In this document: one piece after another, positions 1 through 7,618 of the stretch
Layout of the letters: each line of letters begins with the position of its first letter
Position numbering within the stretch: the stretch's first letter is position 1
Source of the DNA: Bacillota bacterium
GTDB lineage: Bacteria; Bacillota; DTU030
Direction of reading: 5' to 3'
DNA: 18,628 bases
Assembly: GCA_012842325.1 (NCBI GenBank)
Contig: DUTA01000083.1
Coordinates: 1-18,628, forward strand
Made by a program: the position numbers and the translations under genes
The notes under the pieces: model-generated
What the model saw: only the letters and a program-made list of their open reading frames with translations
The model's database searches: none
What the model was told of the DNA's origin: nothing

Positions 1-1373
1 GCCGTCTTTCGCCGGGGGAAAGATATGAGGAATGGTGGCGGATCCAGCGGGGGGAAGCGCCCATCGTTATCGGCGCCCGCTCGGCTGTTTTTGCTCCCGT
101 GCCGGCCCTGGGGCTGATTATAATGGACGAGGAGCATGACAGCAGCTACAAACAGGAGGAAAGCCCCAGGTATCAGACCCGGGAAGTGGCCGAGTTCAGG
201 GCCCGGGAGGAGGGGGCGGTCCTCATCCTGGGCAGTGCCACCCCGGCAGTGGAGACTTACTACCGGGGGCAGAGGGGAGCATACCGGTTACTGGAATTAA
301 AGACCAGGGTGGATGGCCGGGAGATGCCCCAGATGGAATTGGTGGATATGCGCCGGGAACTGGAAGCCGGCAACAGCAGCATTTTTAGCCGGAAACTGCA
401 GCTGAGGATTAAAGAAACCCTGGCGGCCGGGGAACAGGCCATCCTGTTCCTGAACCGCCGCGGGTATGCCAATTTTGTCCTTTGCCGCCAGTGCGGTTAC
501 GTGGCCCTCTGCCCCAACTGTGATGTGGCCTTAACTTACCACGGGCACGGGGAACGCCTCTGCTGCCATTATTGTTATTACCGGGAGGATGTCCCCCGCA
601 CCTGCCCTGTCTGCCACAGCGTTTATATCCGGCATTTTGGCCTGGGCACGGAACGGGTGGAAAGGGAGGTCCAGAGACTGTTTCCGGAAGCCCGCACCCT
701 CCGCATGGATCTGGATACCACCAGAAAAAAGGATGCCCACGGACAAATCCTGGAGACCTTTGCCAGGGGAGAGGCGGATATCCTCATCGGTACCCAAATG
801 GTGAGCAAGGGGATCGACATTCCCCGGGTAACCCTGGTGGGGATAATCAGTGCTGACACCTCCCTCAATTTTCCCGACTTTCGGGCGGGAGAACGCACCT
901 TTCAGCTTATAACCCAGGTAGCGGGCCGGGCGGGCAGGGGGGAAAAGAGGGGGAAGGTGGTCATTCAAACCTACAACCCGGACCACTACAGTATCCAGGC
1001 GGCCTGCCGCCACGACTACCAGGCCTTTTATCAAAGGGAGATTGAGAATCGCAAGGCTTTGGCTTACCCCCCTTTCAGTCAGCTGGTCAGCATGGTGGTA
1101 AGTGCTAGTGCTGAAGACAGGGCGGCCAAAGCCGCCGGCCGGCTGGTGGAGAGATTGCGTCGAGAATTGCCCCCGCACTGCCGCCTTTACGGCCCCGGCC
1201 CGGCACCCCTGGCCCGGATTCGGGGGAGGTATCGGTACCAGATTGTGGTCAAAGGGGCGGGTCTTTATGCCCTGGCCGGGTTCTGGACCAGGTTGCGTCG
1301 GGAATTTGAACAGGGGCCGGGCAGGAATGGGATTGGCTTTACCTTTGATATTGCCCCTGTTTCATTATTGTGA
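1..1373 (+). CDS. priA: Primosomal protein N' (replication restart helicase PriA), 3' part
   Basis: Partial gene, cut at its 5' end by the window edge. The reading frame is open from base 3 and gives 456 residues, roughly the C-terminal 60% of a PriA. PriA is a 3'-5' superfamily 2 helicase that reloads the replisome at stalled forks. Visible in order: GARSAVFAP, the Walker B box DEEH (about codons 41-44 of the visible part), motif III GSATPAVE, a zinc-binding block with paired cysteines (CRQC, CPNC, CCHYC, CPVC; about bases 484-630), the helicase core GTQMVSKGIDIPRVTLVG, and motif VI QVAGRAGRG. The Walker A motif lies upstream of the window. An internal ATG/GTG near base 99 could mimic a start, but homology runs through it. 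The stop is followed 14 bases later by the def start, so the two are probably co-transcribed, as in B. subtilis. Confidence 0.97.
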   Translation, partial: RLSPGERYEEWWRIQRGEAPIVIGARSAVFAPVPALGLIIMDEEHDSSYKQEESPRYQTREVAEFRAREEGAVLILGSATPAVETYYRGQRGAYRLLELKTRVDGREMPQMELVDMRRELEAGNSSIFSRKLQLRIKETLAAGEQAILFLNRRGYANFVLCRQCGYVALCPNCDVALTYHGHGERLCCHYCYYREDVPRTCPVCHSVYIRHFGLGTERVEREVQRLFPEARTLRMDLDTTRKKDAHGQILETFARGEADILIGTQMVSKGIDIPRVTLVGIISADTSLNFPDFRAGERTFQLITQVAGRAGRGEKRGKVVIQTYNPDHYSIQAACRHDYQAFYQREIENRKALAYPPFSQLVSMVVSASAEDRAAKAAGRLVERLRRELPPHCRLYGPGPAPLARIRGRYRYQIVVKGAGLYALAGFWTRLRREFEQGPGRNGIGFTFDIAPVSLL

Positions 1374-1387
1374 AGGGAGGAAGAGGA

Positions 1388-1864
1388 TTGGCTATTCTTA
1401 AGATCCGCAGCATAGGGGACCCGGTTTTAAGGCAGAAGGCAGAACCGGTGGTAAAGGTTTCCCAAAAAATTAAGGACCTGTTGGCCGATATGGCGGAAAC
1501 CATGTATGCTGCTCCCGGTATTGGCCTGGCGGCGCCCCAGGTTGGGGTCAATAAACGGGTCATTGTCGTGGACATCGGTGAGGGACTGCTGGAACTGGTC
1601 AACCCTGTAATAGTAAAGCAGTCGGGAAGCGCAACGGCCACCGAGGGCTGTTTGAGTGTGCCGGGAATGGTGGGGGATGTGACCAGGGCATACCAGGTGG
1701 TGGTCAGGGCCCTGGATAAGAAGGGGCGGCAGGTGGAGATCACCGCCACGGATCTCCTCGCCCGGGCTCTGCAGCATGAGATCGATCATCTGGACGGCAT
1801 CCTCTTTATCGATAAGGCGGAGAATATCCGGGAAGCAACGGAGGAGGATGAAGGGGAGGAATAA
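1388..1864 (+). CDS. def: Peptide deformylase
   Basis: 158 residues. Removes the formyl group from the N-terminal Met of nascent proteins. All three family motifs are present: GIGLAAPQ (residues 44-51), EGCLS with metal-ligand Cys88, and HEIDH with His130, Glu131 and His134. The start chosen is TTG at 1388, seven bases after AGGGAGG (1374-1380). It gives the N-terminus MAILKIRSIGDPVLR, which fits the family; a longer GTG start at 1370 would overlap the priA stop and the ribosome site. It lies between priA and fmt, and Fmt adds the formyl group that this enzyme removes. Length is normal for the family. Confidence 0.97.
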   Translation: MAILKIRSIGDPVLRQKAEPVVKVSQKIKDLLADMAETMYAAPGIGLAAPQVGVNKRVIVVDIGEGLLELVNPVIVKQSGSATATEGCLSVPGMVGDVTRAYQVVVRALDKKGRQVEITATDLLARALQHEIDHLDGILFIDKAENIREATEEDEGEE

Positions 1865-1886
1865 GTATAGCAGGGGGGTCTGTGGG

Positions 1887-2822
1887 ATGCGCATTCTCTT
1901 TCTGGGCACACCGGAGTTTGCCCTCATTTCCTTACAAAAACTGGTGGAGGCAGGGGAAAAGGTGGTCGGGGTTGTGACCCAGCCGGACCGGCCCCGGGGC
2001 CGGGGAAGAAAGGTCACGGCTTCACCGGTAAAAACCTTTGCCCGGGAAAAGGGGATTCCGGTCTATCAGCCGGAGCGCCTGAAGGACAGGGAGGTCATCG
2101 AGAAGCTCGCGGGTTTTGCCCCCGATCTCATTGTCGTGGTGGCCTATGGGAAGATCCTGCCCCGGGAGGTCTTACAAATTCCCCCCCTCGGCTGCATAAA
2201 TGTACATGCCTCCCTCCTGCCCCGGTATCGGGGGGCGGCACCCATCCACTGGGCCTTGATAAAGGGGGAAGAGGTGACCGGGGTAACGACAATGTATATT
2301 GACGAGGGTATGGACAAGGGTGATATCATATTACAGGAAGAAGTTCCCATCCTACCCGAGGATACTGCAGGCACCCTCCACGACAAACTGGCCCAGGCCG
2401 GCGCCCGGCTTTTGCTGGACACCGTGGCCAGGATCAGGGCAGGAACTGCCCCCAGAATACCCCAGCCTGCAGAAGGGGTTACCTATGCGCCACCCCTGGA
2501 AGCTAGGGACGAGCTTCTGGACTGGAACAAGCCGGCCCGGCAGCTCTGGTTTCAAGTTCGGGGCCTCAACCCCTGGCCGGGGGCGCTGACCCACTGGCAG
2601 GGAGGAATCCTCAAGGTGTGGGTAGTTTCTCCCCTGGAAGGAGAGGCAACTCCGGGGGAGGTCGTCGCCGTCGACAAACAGGCAGGGATCCTGGTCGGTA
2701 CGGGCGAAGGGATCCTGCGCCTGGAAGAGGTGCAGCCGGCGGGGAAAAGGAAAATGGCGGCCAGTGATTTTGCCCGGGGGTACGGGGTCAAAGAGGGACT
2801 GTTTTTCGGCAGCGGCACATAG
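1887..2822 (+). CDS. fmt: Methionyl-tRNA formyltransferase
   Basis: 311 residues. Transfers formyl from 10-formyltetrahydrofolate to Met-tRNAfMet, making the initiator tRNA. The N-terminus MRILFLGTPEFA is typical, and ATG 1887 is taken as the start; the frame is open further upstream only inside def. The catalytic triad region is clear: Asn105 and His107 in INVHASLLPRYRGAAPIHWA, and Asp143 in the IDEGMDKGDII segment. The C-terminal tRNA-binding domain (from about residue 205) contains the usual RGLNPWPGA block. The ribosome site is a G-rich AGGGGGG about nine bases upstream. It starts 22 bases after def and ends 11 bases before the next gene, so it belongs to the same transcription unit. Confidence 0.97.
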   Translation: MRILFLGTPEFALISLQKLVEAGEKVVGVVTQPDRPRGRGRKVTASPVKTFAREKGIPVYQPERLKDREVIEKLAGFAPDLIVVVAYGKILPREVLQIPPLGCINVHASLLPRYRGAAPIHWALIKGEEVTGVTTMYIDEGMDKGDIILQEEVPILPEDTAGTLHDKLAQAGARLLLDTVARIRAGTAPRIPQPAEGVTYAPPLEARDELLDWNKPARQLWFQVRGLNPWPGALTHWQGGILKVWVVSPLEGEATPGEVVAVDKQAGILVGTGEGILRLEEVQPAGKRKMAASDFARGYGVKEGLFFGSGT

Positions 2823-2833
2823 GGGGTGGCGAT

Positions 2834-3589
2834 TTGCAGGTTAGGAAACGCTTGTTTTTAGGGGCCCTTTTGTTCTTCATTTTGCTGGTCAGCGGGCTGG
2901 GATTGTTGTTCTGGTATTTTACCTTTCGGGAACCGAGCCCGTTTTTCCGGCAGTTATTCTTTGCCCTGGGATTACTGCTGTTTCTGGGCGTCCTCCTGGT
3001 TCTGGGCGGGCTGGTGGGCATTGTCTCCAGCATTGTTACGGGAAAATCATACCCTCTCTTACGCCGTCCCACCCAGTTTGTGATAACCCATCTTCTTCCC
3101 CTGGTGATCCGCCTTGGCAAGCTGCTTCATATTGCCAAGGAGAGGGTGGAGCTCTCCTTTATTGAGGTAAACAATGCCCTGGTCCGGGCCCAGATGCGGG
3201 GGAGAATAAGACCGGAAGAACTCCTGATCCTGGCGCCCCACTGTTTGCAAAACGCCAGCTGCACTTACCGCATAACTACTGATCCGGGTAATTGCCGCCG
3301 CTGCGGCCGCTGCCGGGTTGGAGATCTCCTGGCCCTGGGGGAGGAGTACGGAGTCCGGGTGGCGGTGGTGACGGGAGGGACCCTGGCCAGGCGCATTGTC
3401 AGGAAAACCCGCCCCCGGGCCGTTGTGGCCATTGCCTGTGAACGGGACTTGAGCAGTGGCATTCAGGACGTTCATCCATTGCCTGCCCTGGGGATTGTCA
3501 ATATCCGTCCCGAGGGACCGTGCTTTAACACCCAGGTTGATCTGGAACAGGTCCGAAAGGGTGTGGAATTCTTCCTCGGGGCCCTTTAA
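2834..3589 (+). CDS. DUF116-family membrane protein with cysteine cluster (function unknown)
   Basis: 251 residues from a TTG start preceded by GGGGGTGG; the gap after fmt is 11 bases. Two hydrophobic segments come first (about residues 7-29 and 38-63), then a cytosolic-looking domain. This domain carries seven cysteines in an ordered pattern: Cys137, Cys143, then Cys154-x2-Cys157-x2-Cys160, then Cys202 (in AIACERDL) and Cys230 (in EGPCFNTQVD). The arrangement, with the GDLLALGEEYGVRVAVVTGG stretch, matches my recollection of Pfam DUF116, a family of unknown function. A metal or Fe-S centre is a reasonable inference from the cysteine spacing but is not shown. B. subtilis does not have this gene between fmt and rsmB. 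Coding is certain; biochemical role is not known. Confidence 0.88.
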   Translation: MQVRKRLFLGALLFFILLVSGLGLLFWYFTFREPSPFFRQLFFALGLLLFLGVLLVLGGLVGIVSSIVTGKSYPLLRRPTQFVITHLLPLVIRLGKLLHIAKERVELSFIEVNNALVRAQMRGRIRPEELLILAPHCLQNASCTYRITTDPGNCRRCGRCRVGDLLALGEEYGVRVAVVTGGTLARRIVRKTRPRAVVAIACERDLSSGIQDVHPLPALGIVNIRPEGPCFNTQVDLEQVRKGVEFFLGAL

Positions 3590-3604
3590 GAGGGGAGGGA
3601 TAGC

Positions 3605-4273
3605 GTGCTGTTCTTAATTCTGGCTTTTCTGCTGCTGGTAATATTTCCCTGGCTCCTCATCCCCCTGGCCGTCTTTTTTCTCTTCAATCTCCTGCTTTTG
3701 CCCTTCGGCTTTACCCTGCGTTCCCTCTTGAATTTGCTGACCATACCGGGCCAGATCTGGCAAATAGCCACCAATAGGCGGCTGCGCATGAACCATGCCC
3801 TGGAACATGCCACCATCAACGTTATCGAAGAGCACTACGGGCCCCAGCAGCTGTCGGGCTTTGCCCGGGAAGACGGTTTTTTTATAAAGGGCCCGGCCCG
3901 GCCCCAGCTGATTGAGGAAGCCGCCCGGATTGGTCTAAGGAGGCTGCAGCAGGGAGAAAGGGAGCTGGCCATCCATCGCCGCTGTGGGACCAGTATTGCA
4001 GCGGCCAATTTCCTCGCTTCCGCAATTTTCCTGTTCCTATTGTATGTTACCCGCCACTTTACCCTTTTCAATGTACTGCTGGCCGTGGTGGTGGCCAACT
4101 TGCTCGGTCCCCTCCTGGGCGACTGGCTCCAGGCCCATTTTACCACCCTGGCCGATGTCGAGGACATGGACATTGTCGGTGTGGAATACCGGGTCCCGGA
4201 GTTTGGTTTCTTCCCCCTACCCCTGGGTTTTGTGCCAACTGAATTCTTTGTCCGCACCCGTTACTACCATTAG
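3605..4273 (+). CDS. Membrane protein with HxxEH motif, DUF6391-like (function unknown)
   Basis: 222 residues, GTG start behind a GGGAGGG ribosome site; 15 bases after the DUF116 gene. Topology: a long hydrophobic N-terminus (residues 1-35, probably one or two helices), a soluble segment (about 45-128), two helices (about 131-150 and 155-177), and a C-terminal tail ending in RTRYYH. The soluble segment holds NHALEHATINVIEEHYG, that is His64-x2-Glu67-His68. The HALEHATI box resembles what I remember of Pfam DUF6391. HxxEH is also the zinc signature of inverted metallopeptidases (M16), but nothing else here looks like M16, so protease activity is speculation. His124 and Cys127 (in HRRCG) are other possible ligands. 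Read-through of the next frame shows no frameshift. Confidence 0.85.
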   Translation: MLFLILAFLLLVIFPWLLIPLAVFFLFNLLLLPFGFTLRSLLNLLTIPGQIWQIATNRRLRMNHALEHATINVIEEHYGPQQLSGFAREDGFFIKGPARPQLIEEAARIGLRRLQQGERELAIHRRCGTSIAAANFLASAIFLFLLYVTRHFTLFNVLLAVVVANLLGPLLGDWLQAHFTTLADVEDMDIVGVEYRVPEFGFFPLPLGFVPTEFFVRTRYYH

Positions 4274-4292
4274 TAGTAGAGGAGGGTCTTTT

Positions 4293-5651
4293 ATGCCCCG
4301 GGTGAAGATGACACCGGCGCGGTCTGTTGCCATCAGGGCCCTCTACCGGGTAAACGAAGAAGGGGGCTACGCCAACCTTCTCCTGCCCCAAATGCTGGCG
4401 CGGGAAAAACTTTCCCCGCAGGACCGGGCCCTGGCCACTGAGCTGGTGTATGGTACCCTGCGCTGGCAAAAGCGGCTGGACTGGATTATTGGGGCCTTCA
4501 GCAAGCGGCCCCTGGAAAAGCTGGACCCCTGGGTGCGCAATATTCTCCGACTGGGGGCCTACCAGCTCTGCTTTCTGGCAGGGATACCTCCCCACGCAGC
4601 CATCTATGAGACGGTACAGCTGATGAAAAACTACGGGCACAGGGGAAATGTTGCCTTTGTCAATGGTGTCCTCCGGAGCATCCTGCGGGAGGGGAAGAAG
4701 GTACAGTTCCCCCGGGTGGAAGAGGAGCCGGCGGCCCATCTGGCCGTTGTCTATTCCCACCCTCAGTGGCTGGTGGAGCGTTGGCTTTCCCGCTGGGGTT
4801 TTGCCGAAACGAAAGCCCTCCTGGCAGCCAACAATCAGCCTGCCCCCCTCGGCCTCAGGGTCAATACCTTAAAGACCACCCCGGCAGAGCTTCAAAGGAT
4901 GCTGGAGAGGGAGGGTGTCCAGGCGACTCCCGGCCGCTATTTGCCGGAGGCTCTCCTGGCAGAGCATGCTGCCTCCCTGGAACAGCTGGCCTCCTTCCGG
5001 GCGGGCTTCTTTCAGGTACAGGATGAAGCTTCCCAGCTGGCTGTCCATGTGCTGGCCCCCCGGCCGGGGGAAAGGATTCTCGATGCCTGTGCCGCCCCGG
5101 GGGGCAAGACGACCCATATAGCCCAGCTAATGGGAGATGAAGGTGCAATCTGGGCCAGTGATGTTCACCCCCATAAACTGGACCTGATCCGGGAGAATTG
5201 CCGGCGGCTGGGAATTAAGTCGGTTCACGTCGTGGCCAGGGATGCCAGGAAGTGGGGGGAAGACTGCAAAGGGGCCTTTCAGCGGGTCCTGGTCGATGCC
5301 CCTTGTTCCGGCACCGGGGTTTTACGGCGAAGGCCCGATGCCCGGTGGCGGAAAAGGCCGGCAGACCTGGAGGAGCTTCCGGCCCTGCAACTGGAGATCC
5401 TGCGGGGGGTGGCCCCCTGCGTGGCCGTTGGGGGAACCCTGGTTTATTCCACCTGCAGTCTGGAGTGGGAGGAAAACCAGGCTGTGGTCCAGGCCTTCCA
5501 GCAGGCAGAACCCGCTTTCCGTCTGGATAATCTCACCCCCTATCTGCCCCCGGGATTGGAGTCCCCCACTGCCCGGGAAGGGTATATCCAGTTGTTTCCC
5601 CACCAGCACGGGACCGACGGGTTCTTTGTCGCCCGGCTGGTGCGGGAATAA
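4293..5651 (+). CDS. rsmB: 16S rRNA (cytosine-967-C5)-methyltransferase RsmB
   Basis: 452 residues. Methylates a cytosine in small-subunit rRNA using S-adenosylmethionine. An N-terminal NusB-like RNA-binding domain (about 1-140) is followed by a Rossmann methyltransferase domain. The SAM-binding motif DACAAPGGKT begins at Asp264. The two catalytic cysteines of the m5C class are present: Cys338 in DAPCSGTG (product release) and Cys388 in YSTCSLEWEENQ (nucleophile). The ATG at 4293 is chosen because it follows AGAGGAGGG at the right distance and gives MPRVKMTPARSVAIRAL; the frame is open upstream into the previous gene, but that extension is not protein-like. Length is normal. The gene closes the first transcription block. 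Confidence 0.96.
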   Translation: MPRVKMTPARSVAIRALYRVNEEGGYANLLLPQMLAREKLSPQDRALATELVYGTLRWQKRLDWIIGAFSKRPLEKLDPWVRNILRLGAYQLCFLAGIPPHAAIYETVQLMKNYGHRGNVAFVNGVLRSILREGKKVQFPRVEEEPAAHLAVVYSHPQWLVERWLSRWGFAETKALLAANNQPAPLGLRVNTLKTTPAELQRMLEREGVQATPGRYLPEALLAEHAASLEQLASFRAGFFQVQDEASQLAVHVLAPRPGERILDACAAPGGKTTHIAQLMGDEGAIWASDVHPHKLDLIRENCRRLGIKSVHVVARDARKWGEDCKGAFQRVLVDAPCSGTGVLRRRPDARWRKRPADLEELPALQLEILRGVAPCVAVGGTLVYSTCSLEWEENQAVVQAFQQAEPAFRLDNLTPYLPPGLESPTAREGYIQLFPHQHGTDGFFVARLVRE

Positions 5652-5660
5652 CCGTCCCCC

Positions 5661-5690
5661 TTGGGCAAATGGGCCGGTTTATAGTATAAT
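5661..5690 (+). promoter_or_regulatory. Probable sigma-A promoter for rlmN-prpC-prkC-rsgA-rpe
   Basis: TTGGGC at 5661-5666 and a perfect TATAAT at 5685-5690, 18 bases apart, sit in the 83-base gap between rsmB and rlmN. The expected start of transcription is near 5697. No terminator is seen after rsmB, so upstream transcription probably also reads through. Confidence 0.6.
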
Positions 5691-5734
5691 AGATTATATC
5701 CAGCGGTGCAGGACGAGGACAGGGGAGAAGCAGA

Positions 5735-6796
5735 TTGGCGAAGGTCAATGTTAAAGACCTGTCCCGGGATGAATTGGCCCGGTTCCTGGTAAGCATGGGT
5801 GAGCCCGCTTATCGGGCCGACCAGATCTGGGACTGGCTCTACCGAAAATATGTGAACTCCTTTGCCGACATGAGCAATTTGCCCCGGGAGCTGCGGGACC
5901 GGCTGGCGGAGCAAGCCTTTATCTCCTGGCCCACCCTGGGCAAGCGGGAAGAAGGGGCAACGGGAGACACCACGAAGTACCTTTTTGTCCTTTCCGACGG
6001 GGAGGCAGTGGAGACGGTCTTGATGCGGTACCGGTCCTGGAACGCCCTGTGCCTGTCGACCCAGGTGGGCTGTGCCATGGCCTGTGGCTTCTGCGCCTCT
6101 ACCCTGGGGGGAAAAATCCGCAACCTCTCCCCGGCAGAGATGCTGGATCAGGTCCTGTATGTCCAGGCCGAATGCCAGAGAAAAGGGGATCTTCCCGTCA
6201 CCAGGGTGGTGCTGATGGGAACGGGAGAACCCCTGGACAACTACGACAATGTAAGGAAGTTCTTGCATATACTGCACGATCCCGATGGTTTAAATATTAG
6301 TTATCGGCGGGTGACCATCTCGACCTGCGGCCTGGTCCCCGGGATCATTGCCCTGACCCGGGAGGGAATACCGGTGAACCTGGCCGTCTCCCTCCATGCA
6401 CCCGATGATAACTTGCGGGATCAGCTTATGCCCATCAATAGGAGATACCCCCTGGCCCAGCTCCTGCCGGCCTGCCGGGAGTATGGGGAAGCGACGGGGC
6501 GGAGAGTAACCTTTGAGTATACCCTGATAGCCGGCATCAATGACAGCCTGGAACATGCCCGCAGGTTGTCCCGGCTCCTTGCGGGCTTTAATTGCCACGT
6601 GAACATAATTCCATTAAACCCGGTGCGGGAAAGGGACTTTAAGCCGCCAGCGCCGGAAGCCGTGGCAAGGTTTTGCGCCTTTCTGAAAAAGAGGGGGATC
6701 ACTGTAACCCAGCGGCGGGAGCTGGGGAGGGAAATAACTGCCGCCTGCGGCCAGCTGCGGCGGGGAAAAGGATGGGGGGAGAAGAATTGGGAGTGA
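5735..6796 (+). CDS. rlmN: Dual-specificity RNA methyltransferase RlmN (23S rRNA A2503 / tRNA A37, C2)
   Basis: 353 residues. Radical-SAM enzyme that methylates C2 of an adenosine in 23S rRNA and in some tRNAs. The 4Fe-4S cysteines are Cys113-x3-Cys117-x2-Cys120 (VGCAMACGFC). The two extra mechanistic cysteines are also present: Cys106, seven residues before the cluster, and Cys338 near the end (REITAACGQL), which is methylated in the known mechanism. Other landmarks are LMGTGEPLDNYDNV and LAVSLHAPDD. TTG 5735 is the start used, after GGGGAG with the normal MAKVNVKDLSRDEL N-terminus. It overlaps nothing and sits downstream of a promoter. Length matches the family. Confidence 0.96.
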   Translation: MAKVNVKDLSRDELARFLVSMGEPAYRADQIWDWLYRKYVNSFADMSNLPRELRDRLAEQAFISWPTLGKREEGATGDTTKYLFVLSDGEAVETVLMRYRSWNALCLSTQVGCAMACGFCASTLGGKIRNLSPAEMLDQVLYVQAECQRKGDLPVTRVVLMGTGEPLDNYDNVRKFLHILHDPDGLNISYRRVTISTCGLVPGIIALTREGIPVNLAVSLHAPDDNLRDQLMPINRRYPLAQLLPACREYGEATGRRVTFEYTLIAGINDSLEHARRLSRLLAGFNCHVNIIPLNPVRERDFKPPAPEAVARFCAFLKKRGITVTQRRELGREITAACGQLRRGKGWGEKNWE

Positions 6797-6851
6797 AGAT
6801 GCCTGCGGCCGGGAAGAGGGGAGAGTGGCAAAAGGGGTGGAGAAGGACGGC

Positions 6852-7613
6852 ATGCTTACGTGGGGGAGTTCTCACATTGGACTGGTGCGGGAAGTAAATG
6901 AAGACAGCTATGTGATCCGGTTTCAGGAGGGCAGGGGGTTTCTGGCGGTAGCCGACGGGATGGGCGGCCATCAGGCCGGAGAGGTGGCCAGCGCCATGGC
7001 CATTGATCTGCTCACCAGCCACCTGGAAGAGGGGCTGTATGCCAACCCTGCCACCGACAGGAACTGGCTATCCTTTCTCAGGGAAGGTTTTGAGAAATGT
7101 AACAGCATAATTTACCAGGAATCCCTGCGGGTTCCCGAATATGCCGGGATGGGTACGACCATTACGGCCGCCCTGGTGGTGGAGAGGCAGATGTATTATG
7201 CCCACGTGGGGGACAGCCGCTTGTATTTGTTCCGCCAGGGCAAATTGGAGCTTCTGTCCCGGGACCATTCCCTGGTCCAGGGTTTAGTCGATGAAGGATT
7301 GGTTTCTCCCGAAGAGGCCATGTTCCATCCCCGCCGCCATATCCTCACCCGGGCAGTTGGGACTGAAGAGCAGATACTGGTTGATACCGACAGCCTTACC
7401 CTGCAGGATGGGGACCTCTACCTGTTATGTACTGACGGTTTAAGCAACAGTGTTTCCGCTTCTGAAATTGAAGAGATTCTGTCCCGGCCTGTTTCCCTTG
7501 CCGTACAGGGACAGACTTTGCTGGATCTCGCCAATGCCAGGGGTGGAGAGGACAATGTTACCCTCATCCTGGCCCGTGTTACGCCCCAATCCCAACAGGA
7601 ATTGAAGGAGTGA
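6852..7613 (+). CDS. prpC: PP2C-type Ser/Thr protein phosphatase (PrpC/Stp)
   Basis: 253 residues. Metal-dependent phosphatase that reverses phosphorylation by the adjacent PASTA kinase. PP2C motifs in order: REVNEDSY, VADGMGGHQAGEVAS, GMGTTITAALV, AHVGDSRLYLF, RDHSLVQ, LTRAVG, LLCTDGLSNSV, GGEDNVTLIL. The metal-binding aspartates in DGMGG, TDG and GEDN are intact. The ATG at 6852 (MLTWGSSHIG) is preferred because it matches the B. subtilis PrpC N-terminus and has GGAG upstream. A GTG at 6825 behind GAGGGGAGA would add nine residues and cannot be excluded. The stop is only five bases before the kinase ATG, so the two are likely translated together. Confidence 0.95.
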   Translation: MLTWGSSHIGLVREVNEDSYVIRFQEGRGFLAVADGMGGHQAGEVASAMAIDLLTSHLEEGLYANPATDRNWLSFLREGFEKCNSIIYQESLRVPEYAGMGTTITAALVVERQMYYAHVGDSRLYLFRQGKLELLSRDHSLVQGLVDEGLVSPEEAMFHPRRHILTRAVGTEEQILVDTDSLTLQDGDLYLLCTDGLSNSVSASEIEEILSRPVSLAVQGQTLLDLANARGGEDNVTLILARVTPQSQQELKE

Positions 7614-7618
7614 GCTAG

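Noticed and set aside
531..1178. 215-codon minus-strand frame opposite priA
   Set aside because: Lies wholly across the conserved helicase and zinc regions of priA; no ribosome site and no recognisable protein.
1427..2017. 196-codon minus-strand frame over def and fmt
   Set aside because: A shadow of def and the def-fmt junction; low-complexity, His/Pro/Arg-rich translation.
3984..4292. N-terminal extension of rsmB into the preceding gene
   Set aside because: It overlaps the HxxEH membrane gene in another frame and has Ser/Trp/Pro-rich composition; ATG 4293 has a strong ribosome site and the family N-terminus.
5540..6277. 245-codon minus-strand frame over rsmB and rlmN
   Set aside because: It is antisense to the radical-SAM cluster of rlmN and to the rlmN promoter; no own signals.
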